Shown: positions 9,271 through 19,200 of the stretch, piece after piece
Position numbering within the stretch: the stretch's first letter is position 1
Layout: each line of letters opens with the position of its first letter
NCBI GenBank assembly: GCA_030248135.1
Contig: JASANC010000164.1
Span: forward strand, 1-21,407
Origin: Theristus sp. LFF4_11
Taxonomy: Eukaryota; Nematoda; Chromadorea; Monhysterida; Xyalidae
Length of the DNA stretch: 21,407 bases
Direction of reading: 5' to 3'
Made by a program: the position numbers and the translations under genes
The notes under the pieces: generated by a model
Database searches by the model: none
What the model was told of the DNA's origin: nothing
The model's input: the letters and a program-made list of their open reading frames with translations, nothing else

Positions 9271-10013
9271 CGTTTTTTTTTCTGTCGCGGTTTTGGGTTT
9301 TTCTTTGTCGATTCGTTTGTTTTCGTTTTCAGGGGTTTGGGGTGATTTGTTTTTGTAAATTATTTTCAGTTTCGTGTGGCTTTGTTATCTGGTGAGAGTT
9401 TTTTGAATGTTACGATTTTGAGTTTTTCTGACGAAACAGCGAATTTCCAGGAAATACGATTTACTTTGTTGCTGTAGCCTGTACATAGTTTTCTGTAATG
9501 TTTTTGCTTTTTGCCTCCTTCATTTGATCAAACCCAATGCAAAACAAACAAATGCTTCCCTTACTTGATGGTTATACTGGTGCTTTTTGGTTTGTTTTGC
9601 GGTTTTTTTGTTTACTTTGTTGTTGATGTTGAGTTGATTGTCATTTTTTGACATATCGTGCTGTGGTTCACAATTTCAGAACGTAAGGTTCCTAATTTGA
9701 AAAGTTTTACAGTTTTTTGTATTATTGAACACTGTGACGTTTGCTAAAGTATCCAGTTCACCAAAAGTGCTTTTATAATTGAATTTTGAAAGTTATTTTT
9801 CTCAGTACGCTTTTGATTCATTTTTTATTTGCAACAAATTCAGGTGGTTTAATTTTTTTCTTAAAGTTTTCAAACTGTTGTAGCCATTTCCGCTCGAGCT
9901 CTTTTTCGGAATTTTTTAATTGAGTGCCATGATTTTGGAATTTATTTGTTGGCAAAAGAAGGTTGTACACAATTGGGCTTTTATGACGGTTGTTGTTTTT
10001 TGCATAAAACCTG

Positions 10014-10019
10014 AATAAA
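10014..10019 (+). terminator. candidate AATAAA polyadenylation signal of the receptor gene
   Basis: First AATAAA on the plus strand downstream of the receptor stop. At 744 nt the distance is long for a compact invertebrate gene, so the assignment is tentative. Confidence 0.3.
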
Positions 10020-10580
10020 ATTGTCCATTTCATTTGTTGGCCTCTTGAAATAATCGAAAAAAATCATTGCCACAAAACAAATTTAAAAAATCAGAGAGAA
10101 CTATCCTAGTTACCAAGAAATGAAAACGTCTCGATTCATTTGAGTGCACTATTTTTTTAGACTTTTTTAAAACAGTTTCAATGATGTTCCAGTGTCGTGG
10201 TGGCAATAATTACGCAAAACGAAACTGCATTATTATTGTACAAGTTCATATAAACATGAAAATCAATGAAAATTTTTGTTCTTCAATGGTTTGTTTTTCA
10301 CGTTTACTTCACAATCAGTCATGCATTAGACGTAGTTTACACCTGAGTGTGCCCGTGTTTCTGCTTTCTAAAAAGTACAGACATGACAGAACAGAAATGT
10401 AAACTGTTCAATTCTTTTTTATTTGGGTTTACAAATTGACTCAATGACGATAGGTTTCCATTTCTGTTTTCAAAGAATTTTTCATTTCAAACATTGAATT
10501 TTATCGCGTCAGGGGAACCTTCCAATCAGCAATGTTAAAAAAAGTTCCGAAGAGAAAAACAGAAAACAATAACCGCTGAA

Positions 10581-10590
10581 AACCTTCCAG
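10581..10590 (+). promoter_or_regulatory. candidate trans-splice acceptor before the secreted-protein gene
   Basis: AACCTTCCAG|AAAACC lies 25 nt before the ATG at 10616. A pyrimidine-CAG site this close to a start codon is typical of spliced-leader addition in nematodes. It also supports choosing this ATG. Confidence 0.4.
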
Positions 10591-10615
10591 AAAACCAACG
10601 ATTTCACCACTAAGC

Positions 10616-12666
10616 ATGCACTATTTTCTGTTGGTGCTAACTGCGGCCGTCGGTTTGTCCGTGGCGCAGGATCCGATGGCAATGCTGAGTCCGGAAATGC
10701 TGGAAGTGATGGAAAAGATCTTCCCCACCATACCAGAGCACCGTTTGTCCATTGATTATTTTTGTGGTTTCAAGGTTAGCTTTTTGCTGATTGGCTGCCC
10801 TTAAATTCTCAATTCTGTTTGTTTGTTTGTTCGCGCACAAAGTTGCAAATCGAGTAGTTCATGCAAATAAGTTGAAACGTAAATAGTTTTTAACTGTTGA
10901 ATAAGCGTTGACTTGACTAGACAGTTTCCAAAATTTTTGCCGATTGCACCGAACGACACCGAATGTTTCGGCAGGGTGCACAAGAAAGCCTCGTGTATCA
11001 AAAAGATTTCAGGATCTTTCACAAATAAAAACATTACTGTAAAGTGGTAACCAAAACGCAACCAACCAATCGAATATCTCATTCCATAGGTTGCAAAGAC
11101 GAACAGGTGACCAAGAAATACATGTCGTATCGTCTGACTGCGAAGGCACCGATCAAACTGCAACACAATTCCAACTACACCAGATTGCGCCGAGAGCTGG
11201 CCACCTATTTCATGGACTGTCATGAGAACAACACGTTCTTCCTCGGTGAAATGGTGAAGGAGAAAGCGAAGGTTGGTTTGCTGGCGTCACAGAGCCGGTT
11301 GAAAGTTTTGCGACACAAATCGTTTGACGCACAATTTATCGTGCAGGCATATCACTGTTCTGCCCTGCACGCAAACCCGTTGTCGCAAAAGTTTCTATTT
11401 AGCGAGCGTTTCCCCACATTGATGGTTACGCACTACTCACATCGAGACGCGAGTGAGTATGGTGCTCAAGTATCACGCACCGAAATCAAATGCACTACCA
11501 ATCTAACTAAATTACGGCGAAAAACGTGCGAACTGCAGGGTGTGTTTCTAAATTTTCGAGACCATTCATGAATGGCTTTTCAGTTGCTGCAAGTGTTCAT
11601 CACATCGATGGCCGGCGGCCCGACGAGCCCGTCCGACCTGATGGTCATGGTGGAACCGTTCATGCCGCACGAACTGAAAGAGTGCCAGGTTGGAAGCAGC
11701 TTTGGAATCTCTTGGATACTGTAAATCTGCAAAGTAAAAAAGTCTTTCGGAAATCAGCGCAACGCTCCACGCAGTGGTTCGGCAGTTTTACTTGCATTTC
11801 ACTCCTAAAGTTACTCTGAAGATGTGTATTGCTTGCTGTTTTCTGGTCTATTATTTTACGCAAACTTTACTGTACAACTCACAGCATAATATTTGCTTGA
11901 GGCCCGTTTATACCTGACGTATGCATACGTACGGAATGGCCGAGTAAACATGGCAGCTTTTTTCAGGGTGCAAAGAGCGCGCGATTTTGAATGAAAGAAA
12001 AAAAGCCATTCAAAAACTCAATTGCAGGTCAACTTTGACGTGTTTTTTGAACTAATTTATTCTTCGTGCCATTCTGTTCATTCTTTCTCCCTTGCACACA
12101 CGACTGGGAATTATCTTGGCATTCTTGAAATAGACAACTCCTAGTCTGCGACTTATCCCGCCTTGTGGGAGAATACAAGGACTGCCGTATTTATTCGGCC
12201 AGACCGTACGTCGACGTACGTCAAGTATGAACAGCAGTATGCAATAACACGGAACCTAAAGTGACGTGACGTGCCGTGCCGTACACGCATACGTCAGGTG
12301 TGTAGAAACGGGCCTCGGTAACACCGGGGTGAATGCTTCCCATTTCCAAAAAAGAGAATATCTCCCTTCACACACACACACACACAGCTGGAGCGCACGA
12401 AACTCTGCGCGGTCTACATGCGCGAGCTGTGCGCGTGGGCGAAGTCGGATCGCGCGGAGGCGACCGCAGACTTTGTCAAACGAATGAAGTCGCACGTGGA
12501 CAAGCTGATTCCGGTGATCGGACAGAACAACAAGTGCACCGAGCTCGAGGCCTCCGGTAACTTTGTGGAGGAGGCAATCGGTGCGGTCGGCGGGGCGGCG
12601 GGCGGTGCCACGGACGCACTCGGCGGCATCGGCGGGCTGCTCGGCAGAAGAAGGAGACGCCGTTAG
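10616..12666 (+). CDS. small secreted cysteine-containing protein of unknown family
   Basis: Four exons: 10616-10774, 11107-11271, 11584-11688 and 12388-12666, giving 235 aa. The product starts with a clear signal peptide (MHYFLLVLTAAVGLSVAQ), so it is probably secreted. The mature part is helical-looking and charged, with six Cys (in FCG, MDC, KEC, KLC, ELC and NKC), enough for three disulfides. It ends in a Gly/Ala-rich stretch (EEAIGAVGGAAGGATDALGG) and the terminus GGLLGRRRRRR. The exon 1/2 junction is unsure: the alternative pair donor 10767 with acceptor 11089 is also in frame and inserts CKDEQ, adding a seventh Cys. Junctions 2/3 and 3/4 are both phase 0. I do not recognise the family. 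The last acceptor lies inside a CA microsatellite. Confidence 0.75.
11899..12316. mobile_element. 418 bp TIR element (GAGGCCCGTTT ends) in the last intron of the secreted-protein gene
   Basis: The left end GAGGCCCGTTTATACCTGAC and the right end CGTCAGGTGTGTAGAAACGGGCCTC are inverted copies extending about 26-30 bp. Inner arms hold CGTACG-rich sequence, including the perfect 16 bp palindrome CGTACGTCGACGTACG at 12205-12220. There is no transposase frame, so it is a MITE-like element. GGCCCGTTT ends recall some PIF/Harbinger-type MITEs, but I cannot establish the target duplication. Confidence 0.75.
12369..12387 (+). repeat. CA microsatellite forming the 3' splice site of the secreted-protein gene
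   Basis: The run CACACA... directly ends in CACAG|CTGGAG, so the intron's last bases are part of a dinucleotide repeat that replaces most of the usual T-rich tract (only TCTCCCTT remains before it). Length changes here could shift or weaken splicing. Confidence 0.8.
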
Positions 12667-13490
12667 CGGGTGCACGAACTCACTGACGAAGCTATTTCCT
12701 TTTGCGCATGCCATTTTCCGTGCCCACGTTCACTCAATTTTTCGTGCCATGCCCTTCTTGTACGCCCATTTTTGTCCCGTTTCCAAAAAATGAGGTTAAC
12801 GTGGTACGCAACTTGGCGGTTTTTTATAACCACGGTCATTTTTGGCACTATGAAAGGTATGGCACGGACAAAAAAAATTGAAAAAAAATTTTTTTTTGGC
12901 GTGGGCGTCAGGTCAAAAGTTGTTATGCAACCGAGCTCAATTTTATAGGTTGATTGGTTGTTTTTTATTTGGCCCTTTGATTGGTCCAACTCGCAGCTCA
13001 ATGCAGCCAATCAGATTGCCAGATTCAAAATTTTGAATTCACAAACTAATACTTTTTGACAGTTTTTAAGTGTGGTGGAATGTGGATGTCTTTGTATTTT
13101 TCACGCAGTCAAACTTACACAACTTGTCAGACAGATTTGATTCAGTGATGACATCATGATAACGGATTGAATTCAAAAAAATTGATTCTGCGAAAATCAA
13201 GATTTTTTGTACCAAGACACCAACCCACTCCGTACAGTGCAATTCATGTGTTTTTTTTGTAATCAACCATATTTCGTTTGTTTTATTGTTGTGTTGCATG
13301 AAAACGTACTCACCAATGACAGCAACAGTTTATTAGGCGCACCATATATCTCTCCTACAGCCAAAACCGCAAAAAAACTGATTGCCCACAAAAAAATTGA
13401 CGAATTCAACGTAAGCCCACCAGTGCCGTCACAAATCAATGAATCAATATTTAAATCAAGCATGCTGTCAGTTACTGTTCAACCTGATTC
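12667..13490. other. convergent intergenic region
   Basis: The stops of the secreted-protein gene (plus) and the charged-protein gene (minus) face each other over about 820 nt. Visible content: a homopolymer-rich piece at 12868-12897, one copy of the recurrent 11-mer CAGCCAATCAG at 13004-13014, and TTTATT (AATAAA on the minus strand) at 13282 and 13329. I found no AATAAA on the plus strand after 12666. Confidence 0.5.
13329..13334 (-). terminator. candidate AATAAA polyadenylation signal of the minus-strand gene
   Basis: TTTATT on the plus strand reads AATAAA on the minus strand, about 157 nt past the stop at 13491. A second one lies at 13282-13287. Either would give an ordinary 3' UTR. Confidence 0.45.
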
Positions 13491-14430
13491 TCACAGTCCA
13501 AACGATTTCAGCTTGGTTTCCAGATGTCCTTCCGTGACAACACCATCACCATCACCATCACCATCATCGTCGTCCGTATTATTGGCCTCTGCCGCGACAA
13601 GGGCTGTTTGTAGCGCTTCACCTGCTTCATCTGCAATCAGTTCAGTAGCAAGTTCGATTGCTGGCTGAATTTGCAATCTCGGGCCAACGGTTTGCTATTG
13701 AAACAAAAAATGCTTTGGTCATTGAATGACAGAATCTTGGTTTGAAAGTCATTTTCAATTTTTAAAATTTTTTGACAGTTGACCATGCGTGGTGCAACGT
13801 TGGAGGTGCGGTGCACACACGCATGGCGAAGATTTGCGGTAATGCACCCCCCCGCAACACGGCAAGCGCACCACGCTTTACCACACCCTAAAACACCACA
13901 CGGAAAACCCAATACCTCAAACATTCGAAAAAAATCAACAAAACGCGCGCACTGCTCAAATTCATTGCACCCGCTGTCATTTTCACCAGTTCACCAAGTG
14001 CCGTCACGCTGTACCGCTGGCTGCTGGACGATTTCAGCAGCTTTTTAACGTTCTTTTTCGTCTGGCCAACTTTCGCTCCGCTTTCCTCTTGCTCGGGCAC
14101 CTTTGCTTTACGTTCCACCACTGAGTTTCCGTTTTTCACGATTTCACTTTCTTGTCGCGTCTTCTCGACGGCCAGATCGTCGAACACTTCATCCGTCTCG
14201 TCGTGATGTTCCTCAGTGATTTCGCCCACTTGTGACGTGACGATTTTCTGTTTTTCTAATTCGCTTTTTGGCTTCCAGCCGAGCTGCGACTCCGTTTTCC
14301 AGCGGGTCCACAGCGTCTTTCGATTGTTGCCACGATCGACGGGCGAACATTTCGGTGGTTGCTTCGGAACGCCCGGCAACGAGAATACACTCGCTTGGCG
14401 TTTCGGTTTCGGCGTCTTTTCGGTAGCCAT
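13491..14430 (-). CDS. charged, probably intracellular protein of unknown family
   Basis: Two exons on the minus strand: 14430-13987 and 13664-13491, phase 0, 205 aa. It starts MATEKTPKPKRQASVFSLPG. There is no signal peptide or membrane segment. The first two thirds are rich in Lys, Glu, Ser and Pro (WTRWKTESQLGWKPKSELEK) and look mostly disordered. The C-terminal exon begins with an alanine/glutamate helix (PAIELATELIADEAGEALQT), then an Asp/Gly repeat encoded by alternating GAT and GGT codons at about 13540-13566, and ends KLKSFGL. The donor CTG|GTGAAA and acceptor AAATTCAG|CCA are acceptable but not strong; another in-frame donor could change the junction. I do not recognise the family. 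Plus-strand frames over the same DNA are shadows. Confidence 0.6.
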
Positions 14431-14789
14431 TGCTTTAGTTTAACCGAAAAAAGTTTTTTTTCGATTTTTTGTCAAGTTTTTTTTTCAAAACAAAAACTTT
14501 TTTTTGGTCACGACACTAAGAATGTGTAAGTCAACAGAGTAGTTGCAGTTCTCGGTTTGCCAAAAAAGTTGGTTCTTGAGCACCCAATGACTACAGTTTG
14601 TTGAACTATTTTTCTGAGTGGACAACAATAAAACAGCCTCGATAAGAAACTGATTAAAAATAACAGCTTAGTAATAGCAACATGGTGTAGCAGTACTGCA
14701 TTTGTTGAAGCATCTGTCATCAAATGAATTCACTTTACTTCAAGCGGCGGTTCCTCGGGCAACGCAAACTCGCCAGGATTTCAGCACTA
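14431..14789. promoter_or_regulatory. possible divergent promoter region
   Basis: The minus-strand gene starts at 14430. If the candidate first exon at 14790 is real, the membrane-protein gene starts 360 nt away on the other strand. The region contains long T and A runs (14452-14506, for example AAGTTTTTTTTTC), which are often nucleosome-poor. No specific binding site can be named. Confidence 0.25.
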
Positions 14790-14869
14790 ATGCACCTGCA
14801 CAGTTTGCCGTTGATGAACTCATATGTGTTGATATTGTTGAGGAAATTAGATTCTCATTGCGATTGCTG
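14790..14869 (+). CDS. candidate first exon of the membrane-protein gene
   Basis: GGATTTCAG at 14784 is a TTTCAG acceptor, and an ATG follows 5 nt later, the usual layout of a nematode trans-spliced start. The frame (MHLHSLPLMNSYVLILLRKL...) stays open to CTG|GTGAAG at 14869/14870. It ends in phase 2, exactly the phase needed by the exon at 16210. Residues 6-17 are hydrophobic and could serve as a weak signal sequence. Another short exon could lie in between; the link is inference from phase and position. Confidence 0.28.
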
Positions 14870-16209
14870 GTGAAGTTGTGAAGGTCCAATTTAGCCATGT
14901 GCATACGATGCCGCATGTATGTCGAAATATGGAAAACAATAATCAGATCAAACTGAAATGCGTCGAACAAAAATGAAATGAAGCTATAATCAATTTTTAA
15001 GGTTCTGCGACTCAATGCGTGTGCTGACGTAGAAAGGAAACTAGTTTTAATCTTTATACGGCAATTCAAAAGCGCCTAAGTGACTCCACCTAAAAGGGAC
15101 TCGGATCATTTGGCCAATTTTGAATTACCGCGTCACGCATGAAACTGTTTACCTATATCTGTGCGCGCATCGAGTCTAGGGGCCAAAATAAAAGATAATA
15201 TATCGTGGTTCGTGTTCATTGAACTTTTTCCACGAACACTGAACATTTGAAAACTTGCTACTAACTTCAGGCTTGAGCGCAGTCTCATGCTCAGACTTGG
15301 GCTAGAGTTTCGGTGCCAGTACAACAACAAAACTATTGCGCGAACAACTGTTGCATAACATATGTTGTAATTACATTGTACAATGAACCACACAGATGTG
15401 AAAGTCACAGGTGCAACAATGTGGAACCTATCTGACCTGTCTGTTTACCAACAAGCCGTGGCATTTACAGTCTCGTTTCAAATGTCATCCCACCGCAAAT
15501 GAGTTTTATTTAGAAATCATAGCTTAGCTAAGATCAAAACCTGAGGGGTTTTCAAACATTTCAGACATTCCGTTTGGTTTGTTTTTATTCGGTTTGAAAC
15601 AAACTTGAGCAGACTTATCGTTGCCACACACATGTCGAAATGCAAACCACATAAAATCTGCACAATGCAGAACACACAATGCCAAAGTGTAACCATCTGG
15701 CATAGCCAAGTGAAAATGGCATTTTGAATTTCTTTATGCCAATCTTTCAAAAATTGTTCTACTGCAGGTGATAAAACACATATTCACATATGAACGTATA
15801 GTGAAATGAAGACGCATGTTGATGAAATAAAGAATGTTATTCTGTGCGTGCAATTATAGAAGTGCAGAAAAAATGAAAACAAAATATAGAATTACATGCA
15901 CTAAAGAAAATCGTTTTGATTACAACCAAAACTACGTAGTCTTTCAAAATCAAAATGTCGCGTGTCACGCAGCCAAGTGCAATGTTTTTAGTAATTCTGT
16001 CAAGTCTGCTTATCGAAAACTTCAATAAGGTATGCAACAACTTTTACTTGAAAAATCTACCAGATTTCATCCATGTGTCATGGAAACTTGACAAGCAACA
16101 ACAATATGTTCCTTTTTGTCCGTAACTCAACATCATCATCGAATATCGCGGCAACTTTCTTTAAAATTTTGCTTTATAAAGGTACACTGTCAGTTTTGGG
16201 GTGACCCAG
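14870..16209. other. AT-rich stretch: possible first intron
   Basis: It holds MITE family A copy 2 at 15001-15203. The rest (15204-16209) is AT-rich, with scattered stops and no exon I can defend. A minimal frame MPIFQKLFYC at 15736-15767 followed by GTGATA also ends in phase 2, but it is too short to support. Confidence 0.4.
15001..15203. mobile_element. MITE family A copy 2
   Basis: The left end is GGTTCTGCGACTCAATGCG and the right end is CGCGCATCGAGTCTAGGGGCC, followed by AAAATAAAAGAT as in copy 1 at 5707. Inner arms CGGCAATTCAAAAGCG and TTTTGAATTACCGCG are complementary, so the element folds back on itself. Copies 1 and 2 are colinear over about 200 bp with many substitutions and small indels, implying old insertions. 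Confidence 0.75.
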
Positions 16210-19200
16210 CACCGCTGCTACATCGAACGCGAACGCACACCTCGAATTTGACGCCGCGAGATGCATTTTATCTCAACCTCCTGTGCGTTTGGAACAGTTT
16301 GAAGGCTTGGTTTTCATGCGTTGTTCTCTCCGGCAAATGTAAACACAGTGTCAAAAAAACAGACGTTAGCTCAAAAACGGTTTTAGTAAGCTTAGAACCT
16401 TCTGTTGCTCACCAACAGTTTCTCAAGAAGTTTGTTGGTGACCAACGGAGCCACGTTGTTCAGTTTATTGTTGAGTTTTTTTTCTGTGCTCTGTTGTCAA
16501 CTTGGAAACTTTTGCGGGTGCTGCTGTTGAAAAGTTCGAACAAAGCTCACAGAATACCCTGTGGACTGTTTTGTTTCCTTTTTTGTGTCCGCGGAACGTT
16601 GTACAGTCAAACTCTGTCGTCGTTGGTGATCACGTGCATGCATGCTTTCTGTGCAGGCATTGTTGTGGGGGGGGGGGGGCGGAGTTTGGTTTGCACAGCA
16701 AGCATGCATGCACGTGACCACCAGCCAATCAGCTGATTCCCTATAATTTAGAGTTCGGATTCAGTTATAATTAGAGTTTAGAGTTCATTCGGATCACACA
16801 GCTACAATTCCGTGTTGCGCTACCCGGCCAAGCCGGTCACGTTCCCGCCACGGCCGCCTCCCTCGACCGTAAAGCCGACTCCGCCTCCACCACCGACACC
16901 AGTGCACAGCCTCGAAGAAGTGACATTTATTTTAAAATTTATAACGTCTGAACGATAGCCCCCGAAATCGGAATACCGTCAAAATTGCAAAAAAACACCA
17001 ACTGATTTCAGACGTCAGAAGAGACGGATTCCAAAGAAGACGGTTTCCCACCGCTGCCTCCGGTGGTGGCGCCCGTGCCCGACAGCAGTGAGTTCATACC
17101 CGTGCCACCGCCACCGTTGCCGACATCGTCTGAAGAAGCCATTGGTCGGTTTTGCGAGCTGAGTTTTTTTGATTTACGACATTTATCAACTGAAACTCTG
17201 TTTTGGTGGTTTGACTTGTGGCGCCGCACGATGCGTTGAACGCCACTGAGGCGTTTTTGACGGATTGACACTGCGTCGCGATTTCTGGATTTAGTTTTGC
17301 GGATTTTATCCGGTGAAGTGACAATTGCGGTGACCGTGGGGTCATTAGTTTGACAATTGAAGTTGTGTTTCTTACAAAAAAGTGAATTGCGGATTTCATG
17401 CACTAGTTTTGTCTACACTTTTTACATTAGATTCCACTGTGCGCCCACGACCACCAACAACGAAACCGCAACCGGACGATCTGAATCCGTTCGGTGAAAT
17501 TGCGACTCGCGCACCGACTGCACTGCGCTCGCTGCGACCTGCTGGGTGACAGAAGAAAACGCGGTGAAAGTGTTGCAGATTTGTGATTTATGTTATTTTG
17601 ATTTTTTTTTAAATTTCCGACAGTTTTGAAACAACTGCGTTCGTTGCTGTGGCGCGACAAGTATTTTATGGAAGTGGTCCACTGTAGGACACTACTGTGC
17701 AGCTGTTTCTAAAATCTATTGATTGCTATTTGTGCCGTTACTGTCAAACACGATCATCTACAACAGTTGATCTACCTTCTAGTGACTGATCACCATTTTC
17801 CAACTGCATTTTTAAGCGTTTGCAAACATGTATTCTGGATGTAGGAATATATCTAGATACCCAAACAATAAAAGTTCTTAAATCAAGTAAAGACTGTAAT
17901 TTGGAATTGGAGCTACGGGCCACATCCACAGTCTGACTCACAGGCTCACAGGCGAATAACTATTCGTCGGACCTGAATCCCAGCATAAAAACGGCTGTGG
18001 TCTCAGGAAAAATCGTTCATTTCCAAGTTTTTTCATACAGAGCCGTCCGCTGAAACAACCTCCACCCCGATATAACTTTTTCCTCCAATACTGACCTTGT
18101 CTAACCGCCTTGCATCCAAATCATCATCCATCACCAATCAACATCAGTAATGATCATCATTTTCACGACACTACCCGCTGGTTCGACCGTAATGCCAAAC
18201 AGCAGCAGTGCTACAATCAATGGCAATTTTACCACGACACAGTTGGCTGACCACCAGCGAAGAGCCGCACGATTCATGTGCTCTGCGATTACGAACGGAG
18301 AATTCGACGCGATACTCACGTGCGACCAGTTGCTTTTTTTGCTTTGTTTTATCACTGTGAAATTCTCAAGTTTGAAAGCTTCCTCAACGCCGTGTTGAGT
18401 TGCAGACTCAATATTTCATCGCTGACTATTTGGTTGACTTTTTTTTACATATTCTCAACCAACTTAATTTTTGCGTCGCTGCTAGAGGAAGAATAATTAT
18501 AGGAAATGAAATGAAAATGAAATGAACCACAACAATTGAATTCGAGTGTATACCGGCTTTACAAAAGCGTTTTATTGAAAAACTTCTGCCTGGTGTCCGT
18601 CGCACTGACGAGCCAGGGGGCACCGCGGTATGCGTCTACCTGGCGAAACCGCAAACAGCGAACTTCGTGTATTTTCGTAAGCGGTTCTACACTGTTGCTG
18701 CTCTGCATGCAGGTGCTGCCTCATACTGACCTTACTGTTGGTGCTCGTTGTGGCCGCCGTCGTCACGTCCACCGTGAAATTGCACACGCATAAGCGGCGA
18801 AAAGAGTTAATCGATAAGTTGCAGGTGAACATGAAGGCTTGGAGGACAAAGTGGTGGATAGGAAATGTGCAGGACTTTGAATGAGGGCCACAAAAATAAT
18901 GGTATAGGCATTCTCGAGTGGGGGGGGGCTGTTTCTGGTCTCTAAAAATATGTTGCTTAAAAGACTACGTTATGAGTGAAACAAAAAAGGACCAACGTTT
19001 TGTTCACCTGACGCTCAAAGCATTGTTGGTCAACAATGTTCCCCACCAAACTGTTGCTTGACCAACAAAAAGAATGCAAACACGTTTGGTCAACATTTTG
19101 TTGACCTTTTTGTTGACTCTTCTCCCGCTGTCCATGTGCGGTCGTCGGTTCGTGTCAAAAAAGCGCTCACTTTTCTGTTTTCTCTCACCCCACATCTCCA

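Larger units (their letters stand above)
9271..10615. other. receptor 3' UTR and intergenic T-rich stretch
   Basis: After the receptor stop the plus strand is T-rich (runs such as GTTTTTTTTTCTGTCG), typical of a 3' UTR and spacer. The only canonical AATAAA I find is at 10014-10019, 744 nt after the stop, so either the UTR is long or a variant signal is used earlier. No RNA gene, repeat or exon could be recognised in the rest. Confidence 0.5.

Noticed and set aside
13207..13668. 153-codon plus-strand open frame
   Set aside because: Mostly the antisense of the minus-strand exon at 13491-13664; its Pro/Ser run is the complement of the Asp/Gly codon repeat, and no signal or splice evidence supports it.
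16116..16736. 206-codon plus-strand open frame
   Set aside because: It runs through the exon at 16210-16338 in a different frame, then through intron and a MITE; it shows no domain, and the phase-matched exon chain uses another frame.
17008..17403. 131-codon minus-strand open frame
   Set aside because: Antisense to the exon 17012-17144 and its following intron; its Gly/Ser-rich end is the complement of the proline codons of the membrane-protein gene.
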